From contig NC_061869.1 in assembly GCF_907164915.1 (NCBI RefSeq), positions 15,353,125 through 15,417,124 of the forward strand: a DNA stretch of 64,000 nucleotides, written 5' to 3'. A program made the position numbers and the translations under genes. The DNA is from Impatiens glandulifera (Eukaryota; Streptophyta; Magnoliopsida; Ericales; Balsaminaceae). The notes under the pieces are model-generated. The model saw only the letters and a list, made by a program, of their open reading frames with translations, ran no database searches and was not told the DNA's origin. Shown here in pieces: positions 1 to 12,091 of the stretch; position 1 is the stretch's first letter; each line of letters begins with the position of its first letter.

Positions 1-6
1 ACAATA

Positions 7-1073
7 CACTTAGACGTATGTACTGGTATAACTAGCTCACTTAGACGTATGTACTAATAAAAAGTCATTTAAACATATGTATTATCAAAAATTGACTCAT
101 TTAACCTCTTTTATAACCATAGTTAACTTTTATTTTTAAATATAAATATTTATTAATTAAATATTAATATATTTTCTCTCTCATTCTTTTCGTTAATTAA
201 ACTAGGTAACTTATTTTATTCTTAAATTTTTTATTATTTTAATATTAATTTCTATTTTATATTTCATCTTTTTTTTTTATTAGTTTTTATTTCTTATATT
301 TCTTAAATTTTCATTTTTTTAAAAAAATTTAACAACTTATTTATGAATTTTATGTTTTACTGTAATAATTTTTTTAAGAATTTTTTCTTATTTAATTTAA
401 TATAATAAAAATGAAAAAGAATTTTTTCTTATTTAGTTTAATATAAATAAAAATGAAATTAATAATTTTTTATTTAATTTTTATTCACGACTTATATTAG
501 TAGTAAAAGAATTGTTTTGTCTCATATTTGATTATTACTCTTTTGGTGTTTGATGAATGTGTTTTTATTATTATCCAATTCTTAATTATTAATTAATTTA
601 TTTTTGTGTCGAAGAATTTTTATTGTTGAAAGAATTTTCATTGTTATATTCAATTATTGGGATTAAACCATTTTAAAATAATTAATAATTAATATAAATA
701 TAAAAAAATATATATAAAAAAGAAGAAGAAATATAGAGTTAAAATAATTAATGATGAATGCTCGTATATGTAAAATAAAATTAAAATAGTCAATCATAAA
801 TACTCATAGAAATAATAAAAAATTATAAATAAAAATAAAAATAAAAATAAAGGGTTCATTTATTAGTAATAAATGAAATAATAAATGAAAAGGAAAGAGA
901 GAGAAAATATATTAATATTTAATTAATAAATATATAAATTTAAAAATAAAAGTTAACTATGGTTATTAAAAGAGGCGAAATGAGCCAATTTTTGATAGTA
1001 CGTACGTTTAAATGACCTTTTATTAGTACATACGTTTAAATGAGCTAGTTGTACAAGTACATACGTCTAAGTG
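7..1073. mobile_element. Foldback/MULE-like non-autonomous element with ~190 bp terminal inverted repeats
   Basis: The first ~190 bp reappear as an imperfect reverse complement at the end; the match runs from CACTTAGACGTATGTAC at the left edge to its complement at the right edge and inward past the GTTAACTATGG block into the ATTAATATATTTTCTCTC stretch. Inside each arm a ~30 bp module (CAYTTARACRTATGTA plus spacer) is iterated three times. The interior is AT-rich and has no credible coding frame. Long arms with subterminal iterations fit a Mutator-like or foldback MITE (family knowledge). The left edge touches the window edge, so no target duplication could be verified. Confidence 0.7.
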
Positions 1074-1085
1074 AGCTTTTTTCCT

Positions 1086-2873
1086 ATAAAAAAAAATATT
1101 TTTTTACCAAATCTTAATAACAATGTTATGAATAAAAATTAGAGTAAATAAATCTTAAATGAAACAATAATGAATTCAACTATAAGTGTTACTCAACATA
1201 CTCAAGAAAATAATATATCACAAATTATATACTACTATGATAAGAAAGATTTTAAAATATAAATTACCTGAAAAACTAAACAGAAATAAAAGAACAAATC
1301 CTAAAATAGTTGTAGAACTTTTCATAGTGAATTTATGTGTTTAGTTGACTACTTTTTTTTATTATATTAGCTTACAAAAATAAAATATATTGAAACCATG
1401 TAGTATTTTTATACTAAAATAATGAAACAATAAAAAGTATATATATATATATTTATTAATGGTTACTTTCTTAATTAATAGTTATCTTATTAATTAAAAT
1501 CTATAATATAAAATATCTACAATAATATATTTAGTTGACAAAGTGACTTTCAGATATTTTATTAAAATATTTCGTCCGCCCTCCGGTCCACTTGGCATAT
1601 AGTTTGTTTGCTGGTATTTGGCATCATTTAGCTTATTTAATCATTTTATTGCTTTAAACCATTTTTTAAAAAATAAAAATTCAAAAATGATCTAGAATAA
1701 TTTTCTAAACAGAAATGAACAAAATATTTTATTTGGGACTGTTTGGTTTTATTTTATCATCCTTCCCAATAATATACATTACTTTCATTCTGCAACTACA
1801 ATTAAAATTAAAAAATCTTGATGATCCTTGCATTAAATAATGATTTTTTATATGCGAACTTGAATTTTGAGAGTAATTTTAGGTTTTAGCTCAATTCTAT
1901 CTTATCATGTTAATGTTATAGTTGTGTTTATTTTAGATGCATTTTTCTTACTTTTAAATTTCATGGCCTAGAAGCATGTTTAGGAACATAATGATAAATG
2001 GTTCCCTACATTCTAGATTAAATAAAAAACATTGCCTTAAGACACACGAGGATATGATGGATATGTTTCATGAATAAAAAAAAAAGTGTAAACATTACAA
2101 TTTCAAAAATAACAAATTCATTCAAAGTAGAGATTGTCTATTTGAGGACAAGCATGTGGGACATGTCGTATATGCGTTTCCCAAATGTGATTAAGCACCG
2201 AACCAGAAATCGAAATCTCAATATTCTTTCCTAATTTTCGATGGAACAAACTAGGTGATGACTCTTAAAGTCAAAATCTATATATTTAAATTGAATAAAC
2301 TAAAATAAATTTTGGTTAAGTCTGTCATTTTGATTTCCTATCCCACTCAGAATTCGAAAGGCATCATGAATTCAAACATTTTTTGAAAAATGAAAAGGGT
2401 CAATTTTAGACGTGTCACAATTACAACTTAGTTAGAGAAGAATAATGACAATTATTCTGTTCATAACAAACTCTAACTAATATCATATATATTTATAGGT
2501 CAAATAGTTGTCCTAATAGGCAAATATCAAACAAATAATAATTTTTTTTATCGTAGTGCGATATTAGGTACAAACTCCGGTCAAAACTCATTTGGGTCAC
2601 CATAACTATAACTGTTACTGAATAAAATAATAATATAGAGTTTCATTAATCCATAATGTAATAATCCAATATATACTTGGTTAAGTAATAAATTTGTGTA
2701 GATTGTGGTTTGTATTGTGAAAAATTGCCACTTGGAATTCGAGAGAAAAGTAAGAATATGGTCAATGCTCTAGATTTTGAACTTTTTTTTAAAGAAGAAA
2801 ATGTTTTAGACATGTTAAAATTACAATTTAAAGATAGAGAAAAATAATGACAAGTATTATGTGTATAATAAAC
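1086..2873. other. AT-rich intergenic DNA
   Basis: No supported gene, RNA or clear element. The open frames here are short and look random. Confidence 0.6.
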
Positions 2874-4930
2874 CACTAGTAGAAAAATGGGCTTCTGTAA
2901 CAAATATCAGTAACGACTTATGGTAAATTGGTCAGACGGGCCAACTCATGGCGGGGAGGGCCTACTCACCAAAACTCATCGTTTGATGGGTCGACGGTGG
3001 GTCGGCCCGCCATCTTGGCAGGCTGAAAATCCTCAACCCAACCCAATTCAAGGTGGGTTGGTGATTAGGCATGCCAGCCCGCGGGTTCTCTCACTAAAAT
3101 TAAAAATCATTAATAGTTCTAGAAAACAAGAGTTCAAGAACATGATCAAATAGTCATAATACATACCAAACAAGATTCTTGTCTATCGTTACACATTAAT
3201 TGACCAAATAATTCAATAAAGTAACTAAAATTTGAAAATTTTATAAAATATAAATTTCAGTAAAGTCAATATTTTTTAAATATCATCAGTCAAGATATAA
3301 TCCATGTCAAATTCTTCTCCTTTATCGCATTTCTCTTCAATGTCTACACCAGCATCCTCTAGAACATTTGATCATTACTTGGACAATATTGATTGAACTA
3401 TTACGTTGTCACTACAACAAAATATACTTTCGGTGACCTATAATTGCCAACGCATATTAAGCGTTGGCAAAAGTAAGGAGAAAAAAAGTTTTTGCCAACC
3501 TTTAAGTGTTTATGACAACCTTTATTATTTTTATTTTTATTTAAAAACCTTCAAACAATAATTAGATAGCATTTTTTTTAATATTTTGTTTCTTTGTTTT
3601 CTATTTTACTTATTTTTGTTAATTTTAATTTTATAAATAAAATTAAAATTAAATTGTCTATTTTTTTTTTATCTCAAAGTTCACATTTATTTATATTTTG
3701 AGTTAATTAAATATAATTTTATTATTAATTAAATAAAATTAATATTAGATGAAATATAATAAATAATTTCTTTAAATAAATACTATAATAAATTAACTAT
3801 TAAATAATTCAAGTTTAAATTAAATGTATTTATAATTTAATAAATTAATTTTTTTTTAAACTTTAAATATTTGCTATTTATATATATATATGAAGCTAGG
3901 TTAAATGGAATTGGAAAGTTTTCTCAATCTGGTCGTTCTCCCAATCTCTATGTGGTCGTTCTCCTCAATCGCGCCATCACCAGCATTGCTCCCGTAGCTC
4001 ACACTAGCAGGTAAATGAATCCTATAGCTTCCTTACCTTGATTTTGTATTCCAATCTAGCTAGTGAAGATTATAGTTTCCAACGTAACTTCTAGGTCTCT
4101 CTTTCACTCACTCTATCTCTTTCTACATTATTAACGAATATGTTGCGGTAATATGTTGATTTAGGATATTAATTGCTGTTAGAGGGTATGAAATTGACAA
4201 AATATGTTCATCCAAAACCCTCCCTTGCTGTCCCTGCCGTCTGAAACCCTTTCCGAAGCCTCTTCCCTCCTACAGCTGTTGTTGCTTCTAGTTTTAGGGA
4301 GAGTAGACCAGGTCTATATCATTCTCCTCATCTATTTCGCACCTTCTTCTATCAATCTTATCTAGTCTTAATCGATTGTATTTTTTATGATAATGCAGGG
4401 AAAACATATAAAAAACAGAGCTGTTTTCAATCCAACATTCCCCCTAAATCTATGGTACGGTAATGAATTTTGATTTTATTAGACTTGAATATGTGAGAAA
4501 AAGAAAGGAATAATATAGTTTTTATATAAAATGGGATAAAGGGAGTACATGTTATACTGCAGATATTTAAATTTGATTGTTTTTACCCCTATATTTTGCA
4601 GGCGCAAAAACAATGATTATATTTTCAAGTTGTATTTTGTTTGGTCTATCACTTTCAGCAGTGTTATCTTGTCCTCCATTGTGATGATTTCATATCAAAA
4701 ACATGAAGTCAAGTTTCTCAAATGAGTTTTGGAGTCTTTTATTCTGTTTAGCAATGAGATTCCGAAATTGATTTACAATCTTTTATTTTCTTTTGAAGCT
4801 AGTTAACTGGATCAATCGTTTCGTTAAATCTGTTTTGTGGATGTTCGAGTGGGCTGTGGAACTACCCGATGAGTTACGTGATGCGAGAGAGTGATAATAT
4901 TGAATCTTTAGCAGTAGATTTGGGGTTAGT

Positions 4931-6364
4931 ATGGCTAGTATTGAATCTGTTAATGGAATTGTTAATTCTGATAATGTTATTGTTGGATCTATTTACTATA
5001 TTCCTTTAAATTCAGGTACTTATCAATATCATCATTCTTTTTGATTTCTTAATCTATTATTGCTTGATTGAAACAGAGTTTAATGTTTTTTACTTTTTTT
5101 TGTTCAAATGTTTGCAGTTCCTGATGAGCCATCATATCCTGCAGAGAGCGTTGTTCCTCCAGCTCCTACTTCTGCTCTAGCACCGCCTGTTCATGATGTT
5201 GCGTGGTAACATGGATTGGAGTAGTTAAATTCGTCAAATGAAGGTAAGAATAAGATGCTGATAATCTCAAGTAGAATAAAAATATCTGGATATATTCTGA
5301 ACAGATTGTTCCATAGCAGGAGATTTTCTTCATCAAGTATTGACTGTAACTAGAGATTTTTTTGTGCTTCAGGAAGAGGACACGATAATCTGTTCAAAAT
5401 GCTACAAGAATGGGAACTATGGGGTGAACAGGTCTGCAGATGATTTCAATCTCATTCAAAACATTATTAACAAGACTAAATCCAAACGAGTCTCATTCTC
5501 AAGAGAAAACTGAAGCAAAAGTCCAAGACAATGAGCTTGAGCATAAGGGTGAACAGAATGGAGATACTGAGATGGAGACACCAACTCTGAAGAGAAGACG
5601 AAGTGCTTCACCTTCAGACAATAGGGGTGCATTGATGGAACAGGTTACTACTCTTTTCTCTTCATAAATCTAGAAATTTGTATATCATACATCATGGACA
5701 TTTTTACTTATTTAAATTTAAATTAAAACATTCACACACACTATATTTAAAATCAGTATCAGATGGTTTAATTAGAACAAGGTGATTTCAAATCAATCAT
5801 CCAGTTTCTGAAGTTTTATTGATTTGATTCAACGAATAAATTACTCGCCTTTCTGTTATAATACACAATTAAGGATAAAATCATAAAAATTCAAGCTTTC
5901 AAATGACATGTTACTCGACTGTGTCATTTCAAGAGGTTTTTCAGTGAAAGGATTATTTGAAGGTTTCAAATTTTTATTACCCTTATGTTGGATAGTTTGC
6001 TTCCCTGTTCTCTTATTGGATAGTTTGTTATCAGTTCCTCTTATGTTGAATATCAACTTTCTGCAAACTTGGTAGCTCTCATATCCTCTTTAGTTGGTCC
6101 ACATATCACTGCCTCTGCGGCCTCTGCTGGCATCGCAGCACTCTGTCATGAAATCCAATGTCCAAATGAGATATTTGATGGTGATGATAGTGGCGATCAT
6201 GTCTTAGGTTCTTCTCCTGAAGACATCCTTGAGAGGTTAATATCTTCATGTTTTTTAATAATGATATCTCTATTTTCTTTTGTTTCAATGTTTGGATTTT
6301 TTACGTGCTCTCTTCTCCGTTTAGAGAACACCGGGATGAAGGTACAGAGGCTGGTGGAGGTCTT
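4931..6364 (+). pseudogene. Captured SWI3A-like (SWI/SNF subunit) gene fragment
   Basis: Exon-like blocks separated by intron-like DNA resemble plant SWI3A, a core subunit of SWI/SNF chromatin remodelers. The block from 5373 encodes a zinc-finger-like piece (CSKCYKNGNYG then SADDF). It runs in another frame into an acidic stretch ending in KRRRSASPSDN and LMEQ (to ~5642). The block at ~6068-6236 encodes SSLVGPHITASAASAG and CPNEIFDGDDSG, the conserved segment before the SWI3 leucine zipper. A further short exon may lie at 6325-6364, and a first exon near 4931. The SANT/Myb domain expected between the zinc finger and the acidic region is missing, with a frame change at about 5450. No SWIRM domain is visible. 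Assignment rests on recalled family sequence; the 4931 exon is the weakest part. Confidence 0.65.
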
Positions 6365-6962
6365 GTGAGTTAGGTTAGTATATGTGAACTGTAGCTAATT
6401 TAAATATTTTTGCTTAAAAATGTAAAGCAAACTAAGCTATTGTATAGTTTGACTAGTGTAACCGCTTCCATCTTTTTTTAATATTCTTGTTCACGTAGAA
6501 ACTCATTCAACCCAAGAAAAAGATACGATACCTTTTTTTAATATTCTTGTTCATATATTCATGAAACCACATCAATTCCTGCTATATGTCTTCTTCCATT
6601 GGTTATACCTCGAGCATGACTATTGATGTTGTTGGTAAGATTTTTCTTTTCATTATTTGGTAAAAAAAATGTCATTTTTCTCCTTTTCCTTTCTGATTAT
6701 GAACTTAATGAATATCGAATGTCGAATGTTGGTTCTCAACTCAATTGCTCAATCATAGTGTCTGTGCTATGTGATCTCGGTGGACTTCAGGTGACCTTTT
6801 AGTCATATTCATCTTTTTTTAAACTTGATCAAGAACCGTCCTTGATTATTTTTGTAGGGACCTGATAGACCGGAGAAAGTTGGAACTTGTGGTTATATGA
6901 GTCACCTAAAAACCCTGCATCATGATGACTATTCTTGAATTCAGTATTTGAAGATTCCTTTT

Positions 6963-7040
6963 ATATTTCTGGTAGGTTACATATTTAATATACTCGTCTT
7001 TTATATTTCTGGTAGGTTACATCTTTAATATACTCGTCTG
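6963..7040 (+). repeat. Short direct duplication
   Basis: A ~41 bp segment containing TTCTGGTAGGTTACAT and ending TATACTCGTCT occurs twice in tandem with one or two differences, in non-coding DNA between the two captured genes. Confidence 0.75.
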
Positions 7041-7157
7041 GTTGTTTGAAGATAATATCGATTAATGGAAATGAATATGGTTGATTTGGTTCTTAATGAT
7101 TGTGTAAGTTTATTTAATTCTTAATCTGTTTTTCATGTCACATTTGTGCTAATTAAG

Positions 7158-7262
7158 TTAAAATATTTTCAGAATTGTATATGTATTTTAAAGTTAAAAT
7201 ATTTTCAGAATTGTATATGTATTTGAAAGTTAAAATATTTTGAGAATTGTATATGTATTTGA
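7158..7262 (+). repeat. ~35 bp tandem repeat, three copies
   Basis: AGTTAAAATATTTTCAGAA plus GTATATGTATTT is repeated three times with few changes, upstream of the captured CSLD fragment. Probably replication slippage inside the CACTA element. Confidence 0.8.
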
Positions 7263-7341
7263 ACCTTATTTACTGACAGGTATTGTTTATTTATCTTACT
7301 TCTTTTGGCATAGGTAGTCGTGAATATACGGAAGAAGAAAG

Positions 7342-7952
7342 ATGGTGAAGGTGACTTCTCACACTTCTCCGTTGTCATCTCCGGTGAAGATAACAGTTTC
7401 TTCTTCATCTTCTACATTTCGTACAATCGGATTAACCAGTCCGATCCGGCGACTTTCAGGTTCAAACAATGTTAATTCACCTCTGAGTGGAAACAGGACA
7501 GAGAGCTTCTAGCGGCGGGGGAGGAGGAAGTCGTCGTCTTTCCGTTTCAAAAGACACCGATGAATTCGTAGCTTACACAGTTCACATCCCGCCGACACCC
7601 GACCGAGGAACGACATCGGAATCTCAGAATAGTCCGTTGGAGAGCAGAAAGAGTGCGTACGGAGGACCCCACATCGGGTCTTATGTAAAGGATACGCTTT
7701 ATACCGGCGGGTTCAATTCGGTGACACGTGCCCACGTAATCGATTCGTCTATCAACGATTGGGAAATCGGAATTGATTTGTGAAATCGAAGGTTGTGATG
7801 ATAATGCACAGGATAAGAATTGGAAAGGTCAGTGTGAATGTGGGTTTAGAATTTGTAAAGATTGTTATTTGGATTGTATTTCTAATGGTACTGGATATTG
7901 TAATGATTGTAAAGAGGCTTACGAGGATTTAACCGATTATGAAACCTCTTAA
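7342..7952 (+). pseudogene. Captured CSLD5-like (cellulose synthase-like D) N-terminal fragment
   Basis: From the ATG at 7342 the frame reads MVKVTSHTSPLSSPVKITVS and GLTSPI, as at the start of plant CSLD5-type proteins. After a frame change near 7500 it continues with YTVHIPPTPD and TGGFNSVTRAHVID, hallmark CSLD N-terminal motifs. After a second change near 7780 it reads CECGFRICKDCYLDC with a following CNDCKEAY, part of the cysteine-rich RING-like domain of the CESA superfamily. A stop at 7950-7952 ends it. The membrane segments and glycosyltransferase domain (D, D, D, QxxRW) are absent. CSLD proteins are Golgi/plasma-membrane polysaccharide synthases; this ~200-codon piece cannot have that activity. 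It lies inside CACTA B, on the same strand as the SWI3A-like piece. Confidence 0.85.
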
Positions 7953-8845
7953 TCTTCTGGTTCTGGTACTGAGAATTTATTAATTTTGTTATAATTAAAA
8001 ATTTGGTATAAAATAATTTTTCTTAATAATTATTCAATTTAAAAGTAAAATAAAAATGTTTAGATAAAATTGTAAAAAAAAAATCAATATTATAATATAC
8101 AAGAATTTTTAAAAACTAAACAGGCTTTTAGCAACGCTTAAATTAAGGTTACCGACGCTTAATTTAGCGTCGTTAAAACTTACGCCCACCCTGCTTATGG
8201 CGACGCAAGAATAAGTGTCGGTAATATTTTTGGCGACGCTTTTAAGGGTTGGCAGAAGTCTTTTTAAGCGTCGCCGAAAGTCTTTTTTGTTGTAGTGTGT
8301 CTTCTTGATTTTTATCTACATACATATGAAATACGTAAAAATGAAGGCTATAAGGCTATATTGGCTAGGGAGAGAAAAAAACTGGGGCTATGCGGCATAT
8401 GCCTATAAGGCTATAAATCTGATTAGATTTTTTTTGACAACCCGCGGGCTAGCCCAAACCTGACCCGTCTAAGCCCGCAACCTAAGCGGGCTGGCCCGTG
8501 TATGCCCACTTCTAAATAAATTGCTAATATTTCAATCCAACCCGTCTATATTGTTTGGCAGGGCGGGCCAATCCAAGGGCCTTACCCAAATTGACAACTC
8601 TACTTACTGGCCTTATAAAGTCGTTACAGATAATATATTAGTAACGGCTCTAAAAAACCATTACTGATACCATAGTTTTCTCTTTATTTTCTAGGAGTAT
8701 TTGTAACGGTTTTTCAAAGAGCTGATACTGAAACTGCCTTAATATTAGTAACAACATTGTAATAAAGTCGTTACTGATAGTCAAATGAGCATCTGTAATG
8801 GCTCAAGACATAGCCGTTACTGATACTCCTTTATTTATTTCTAAA

Positions 8846-11309
8846 TAAAGGAGGGTAGTTAAGATGTTGTTATTAAAAGGTTTTTAATTACATGCATATG
8901 TGCAAGTAATGGATTCAAATCCTAAGTTGATTTTCCATATTCACAGATGAGAACGGTGGAGTTAATTTGAAGTGGAAAGGTGATCCAAGCATTGGATTTT
9001 GTTGCAAAGGAGTTTGTACCGATAGGAGAAGCAAAGGTGATTCTCAATTTCACTCTTTTGATATTCAAATGCGGGTTAGTGTTCAATATAACATTTAATA
9101 ACTATTCTTAAATACGTATCCAACCCACCATTTGGGGAGATATAGAGAACACAGGTGATGTTAATGAGATTAATGCAGCCATTCTCACTACCTTGGGTAT
9201 TGACACATGTGATGATCTTGGTTTCTTTATTATTTGTGATTTTGGGAGATATAGAGAGTACAATATATTCACTAGACTCATTTAAAAATTCATTACTATC
9301 TTGTTCCTATCTTCTTTTTTCATTATTATTTCTAATGATTTTATAAGATTGATCTTATGGAATTTCTTCAGTATTCATGATTTGATTATGTTTTCTCAAA
9401 CCAGATTCATCTTCTTATATACTAATAAAATATGTTTTTCTTTTTCTTGATAGGTATTTATACCCATCCTAAATCGGTTGGGAAGCCAAGTGGACTAAAT
9501 CGGTCAAAAACCATTAATGAATTTTGACTGTTTTTGGCTTGTAGTCGATGGAATAAGTAGTGACGAAGCCTACTCTTGTAGGGAGAATGATGATCATCGT
9601 AGAGTGATCATTTTGGGCTTTGAATAAACTCATTTGGTGGACCAATGACTGAGTTCCAAAACCCAAAATCAACAAGGTTCTTCATGCTTATCCAGATGAC
9701 GACGCGATGAAGAAGGTGATCGGAAGTTAAAACATCATCGTTTTGATGGCGTCCTAGCGTTCCGACTAGACGCCATTGGCGTCCGGACGGTCCGTTAGCG
9801 TTCTAACTAACGATTGTCTCCTAATATGCTACAAAACGGACACGCGTCACCTCGACTAAAACGGGCTACGCGGAGTCTTTCTGGGCGCTAAATAAAAATC
9901 AAGCGTTGATCCAATAGTCTTTGTGTGCACTGTAACTCATTTTATTTAGTTATATATATATATAATTAAATTCTTAAGGGTTTATATGAAATCGATTTTT
10001 CTTTCTCCTTTTACTTTAATTTTAATCTTTTTAAATACATAAAATATAAAAATAAATATTGAAAATATTTTATTAATTTATTTTATTTTTTATATTTTTA
10101 TGATTTAAATATATAATTCTTTAAATGAAATGGATACAACAATTTATTAAAATTATTTATTTTTGTTATTTAATTCTTCTAAAATTATTTTGAGATATTA
10201 TGGGTAAAACATTTATCCTAAATAATTTTATTTTTTATTTTGTCCTTAACTCTTAATTAATTTGATTAATTATCAATAATTAATCATAATTAATTGTTTT
10301 AAATAGGTTTTTAGTCATGTGTTAATTATTTTGATTTGATAAAAATGAAATATAATTCAAAATAATTATTTTAATATGATAAATTGGAGTGTAGTTTTTT
10401 AGTGATTAAAATATGGCTTGAGCGGAACTGAAGAACCTTCTACAACTATAGACGACCGTTGATGTCCATTAAAACGATATTATCATGACGCTGATTGAGG
10501 AGAGATTTGATAAAAACGTGGACTCAATGGATGATCTCATTCCTCTTTTGAAAGATTTTTGCGCTAAATGATTTATATTTTTATTTTTCTCGTATTGATT
10601 TTTATTTTTCTCAGCATTTTTCATGTAATACATTTTATGTTTTTTTAACTACACTTTAATTTTATTATTGGATTATTTTAAAAAATAATAAAAATAAAAT
10701 AATGAACTGAAATCCTGAGTTTTGAATAAAACCCAAATCAAACCTGCTCCTTATATGGTGTGTTGTCTCCTTCTTCTCTTGTAATTAAGATTCAAGAAAT
10801 ATCAATTTTAATAGTAAATATCCAGATTTATTTTGATGAAATTTCGTTTGTTAATATTTATGAATTTAAACTTATTTGGACCTAGACCCATGTAGATCCA
10901 GATTCATGAATGATAAATATACAAATTAGATGCAATTAACAATACAATTGTTTTTATGGTAAGTGAATAAATATTTTTTATCTGAATTGTTTTTTGATAA
11001 TCATTTTTTGTAAATAATAGAAAAAATAATTTTGTTTTTATTTGATATAAAAACTACAATTAAAATAAATTAAATTTGTATTTGTAAGTATTTTATCTTA
11101 ATTTTTAGTTGTATTCTTTACATTTTATTTATTAATTGTAATATTTTTTATAATAAATTAATTTAAAATATATAAATTAACAATAAATTATTATTACTAT
11201 TCTTGAAATAATTATAAATAACATAATCAAAATAATTGGAAGTTGAAAAAGTAACTTACCAAGTCATGACATTTCAATTAAAATAAAACATTATTCATGA
11301 ATAAATCAT
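8846..11309. other. Intergenic DNA with a GC-richer block at about 9470-9910
   Basis: No complete gene. At 9470-9910 a GC-richer block (GGCGTCCGGACGG, ACGCGTCACC) resembles non-coding retroelement sequence but is unassigned. Two exon-like patches with splice-like edges occur at about 8950-9035 and 9155-9222; neither is recognised. A patch near 10430-10570 could be an old gag remnant with stops. The rest is very AT-rich. Confidence 0.4.
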
Positions 11310-12091
11310 AAATTAAGTAATATATAATTAAGAGACAAATTCTTATAATTAATATTTATAATCTAATAATTTAATAATAAATACGTACCATATTTATATT
11401 TTTTCTTAAAAATATTTATCATATTTATAACATACCTTAAAATACATCACTTGATAACCAATACTTAGGCAAGAGCATACCAAATGGACACCAAAATATT
11501 AAAATAAAATCATTTATAACATGACAAATGTTTCATTCTGATGTTAAATCTTTATGATACACTTTGTCATACTTCAGATTCGCAACATTATAGTTCACTG
11601 GTAAAAAAAAATAACCTTTACCGACAGATATTACCGAAGGTTTTATAAAACTCTTCTAATTGATCCCAAAAGGAACGTTGTAGATGAAATTAGATGATTA
11701 ATTTGGTATGATGCCGATTGTAATATTTCAATTTTTTGGTTAATTAAATTTCAATGTTGGTAAGTATCTGTATGTTATCTCTATGGTCTCCACTAATTTA
11801 GTGTCTTTTTATTTAAAATTTTGCATTGTTGTTTGTTTTCTTTGTTCTTGTTTATTCATTTGTAAACATTGTGATTGATGTTGTCTTAACAATTTTTATA
11901 GAATAATGCTTGTTAAAAAAACCCATAAAATACAAAAGAGGACAAAACAAATATTCAATTTTATTTTATCACTATTACCACAATTTATTTGATCAATATT
12001 ACCCTCATTTAGCATAATCTGGTTCATGAATGTTTATAGATCTACCTTTGGCATAATCCAAATTATTCTTAAAATATAGGTAATAGAACTT

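Larger units (their letters stand above)
3410..8297 (+). mobile_element. CACTA element B carrying two captured host gene fragments (Pack-CACTA)
   Basis: It starts CACTACAACAAAA and ends TTTTGTTGTAGTG, a 13 bp perfect terminal inverted repeat that continues imperfectly inward (ACTTTCGG(T/C)GAC). It is flanked by the 3 bp direct repeat TGT (3407-3409 and 8298-8300), the target size expected of CACTA elements. Subterminal repeats such as GCGTTGGCA and GGCGACGCT occur at both ends. No tnp2 or TNPA-like frame is present. The interior instead holds SWI3A-like (about 4.9-6.4 kb) and CSLD5-like (7.34-7.95 kb) coding remnants, both on the plus strand, preceded by leader-like sequence with a possible splice donor near 4010. 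It is non-autonomous. Confidence 0.85.
2922..8610. mobile_element. Probable hAT-type remnant nested in CACTA A (inferred)
   Basis: GC-richer blocks with GGGCC, CCCGCGGG and AACCC motifs lie just inside the CACTA A repeats: 2930-3095 on the left, about 8430-8605 on the right. Read inward on the minus strand, the right block begins TAGAGTTGTCAATTTGGG, a common start of plant hAT elements (family knowledge). The left counterpart is only loosely similar, and the candidate 8 bp target duplication is imperfect. The element is split by CACTA B. The boundaries are inference. Confidence 0.35.
2874..8845. mobile_element. Outer CACTA transposon remnant (element A), split by later insertions
   Basis: The left edge reads CACTAGTAGAAA followed by CTGTAAC and AGTAACGAC repeats, the same terminus as the CACTA at 14.5 kb. 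Matching subterminal repeats (GTCGTTACAG, AGTAACGGC, TTTGTAACGG, GCCGTTACTG) resume at about 8615-8840. The DNA between belongs to younger insertions. No right terminus was found, so the 3-prime end is deleted or diverged. It belongs to the same family as the 14.5 kb element. Confidence 0.6.

Noticed and set aside
2920..3153. 77-codon frame in GC-rich DNA
   Set aside because: It lies in the probable hAT terminal block and reads through repeated GGGCC/CCAACCC motifs; no protein family is visible.
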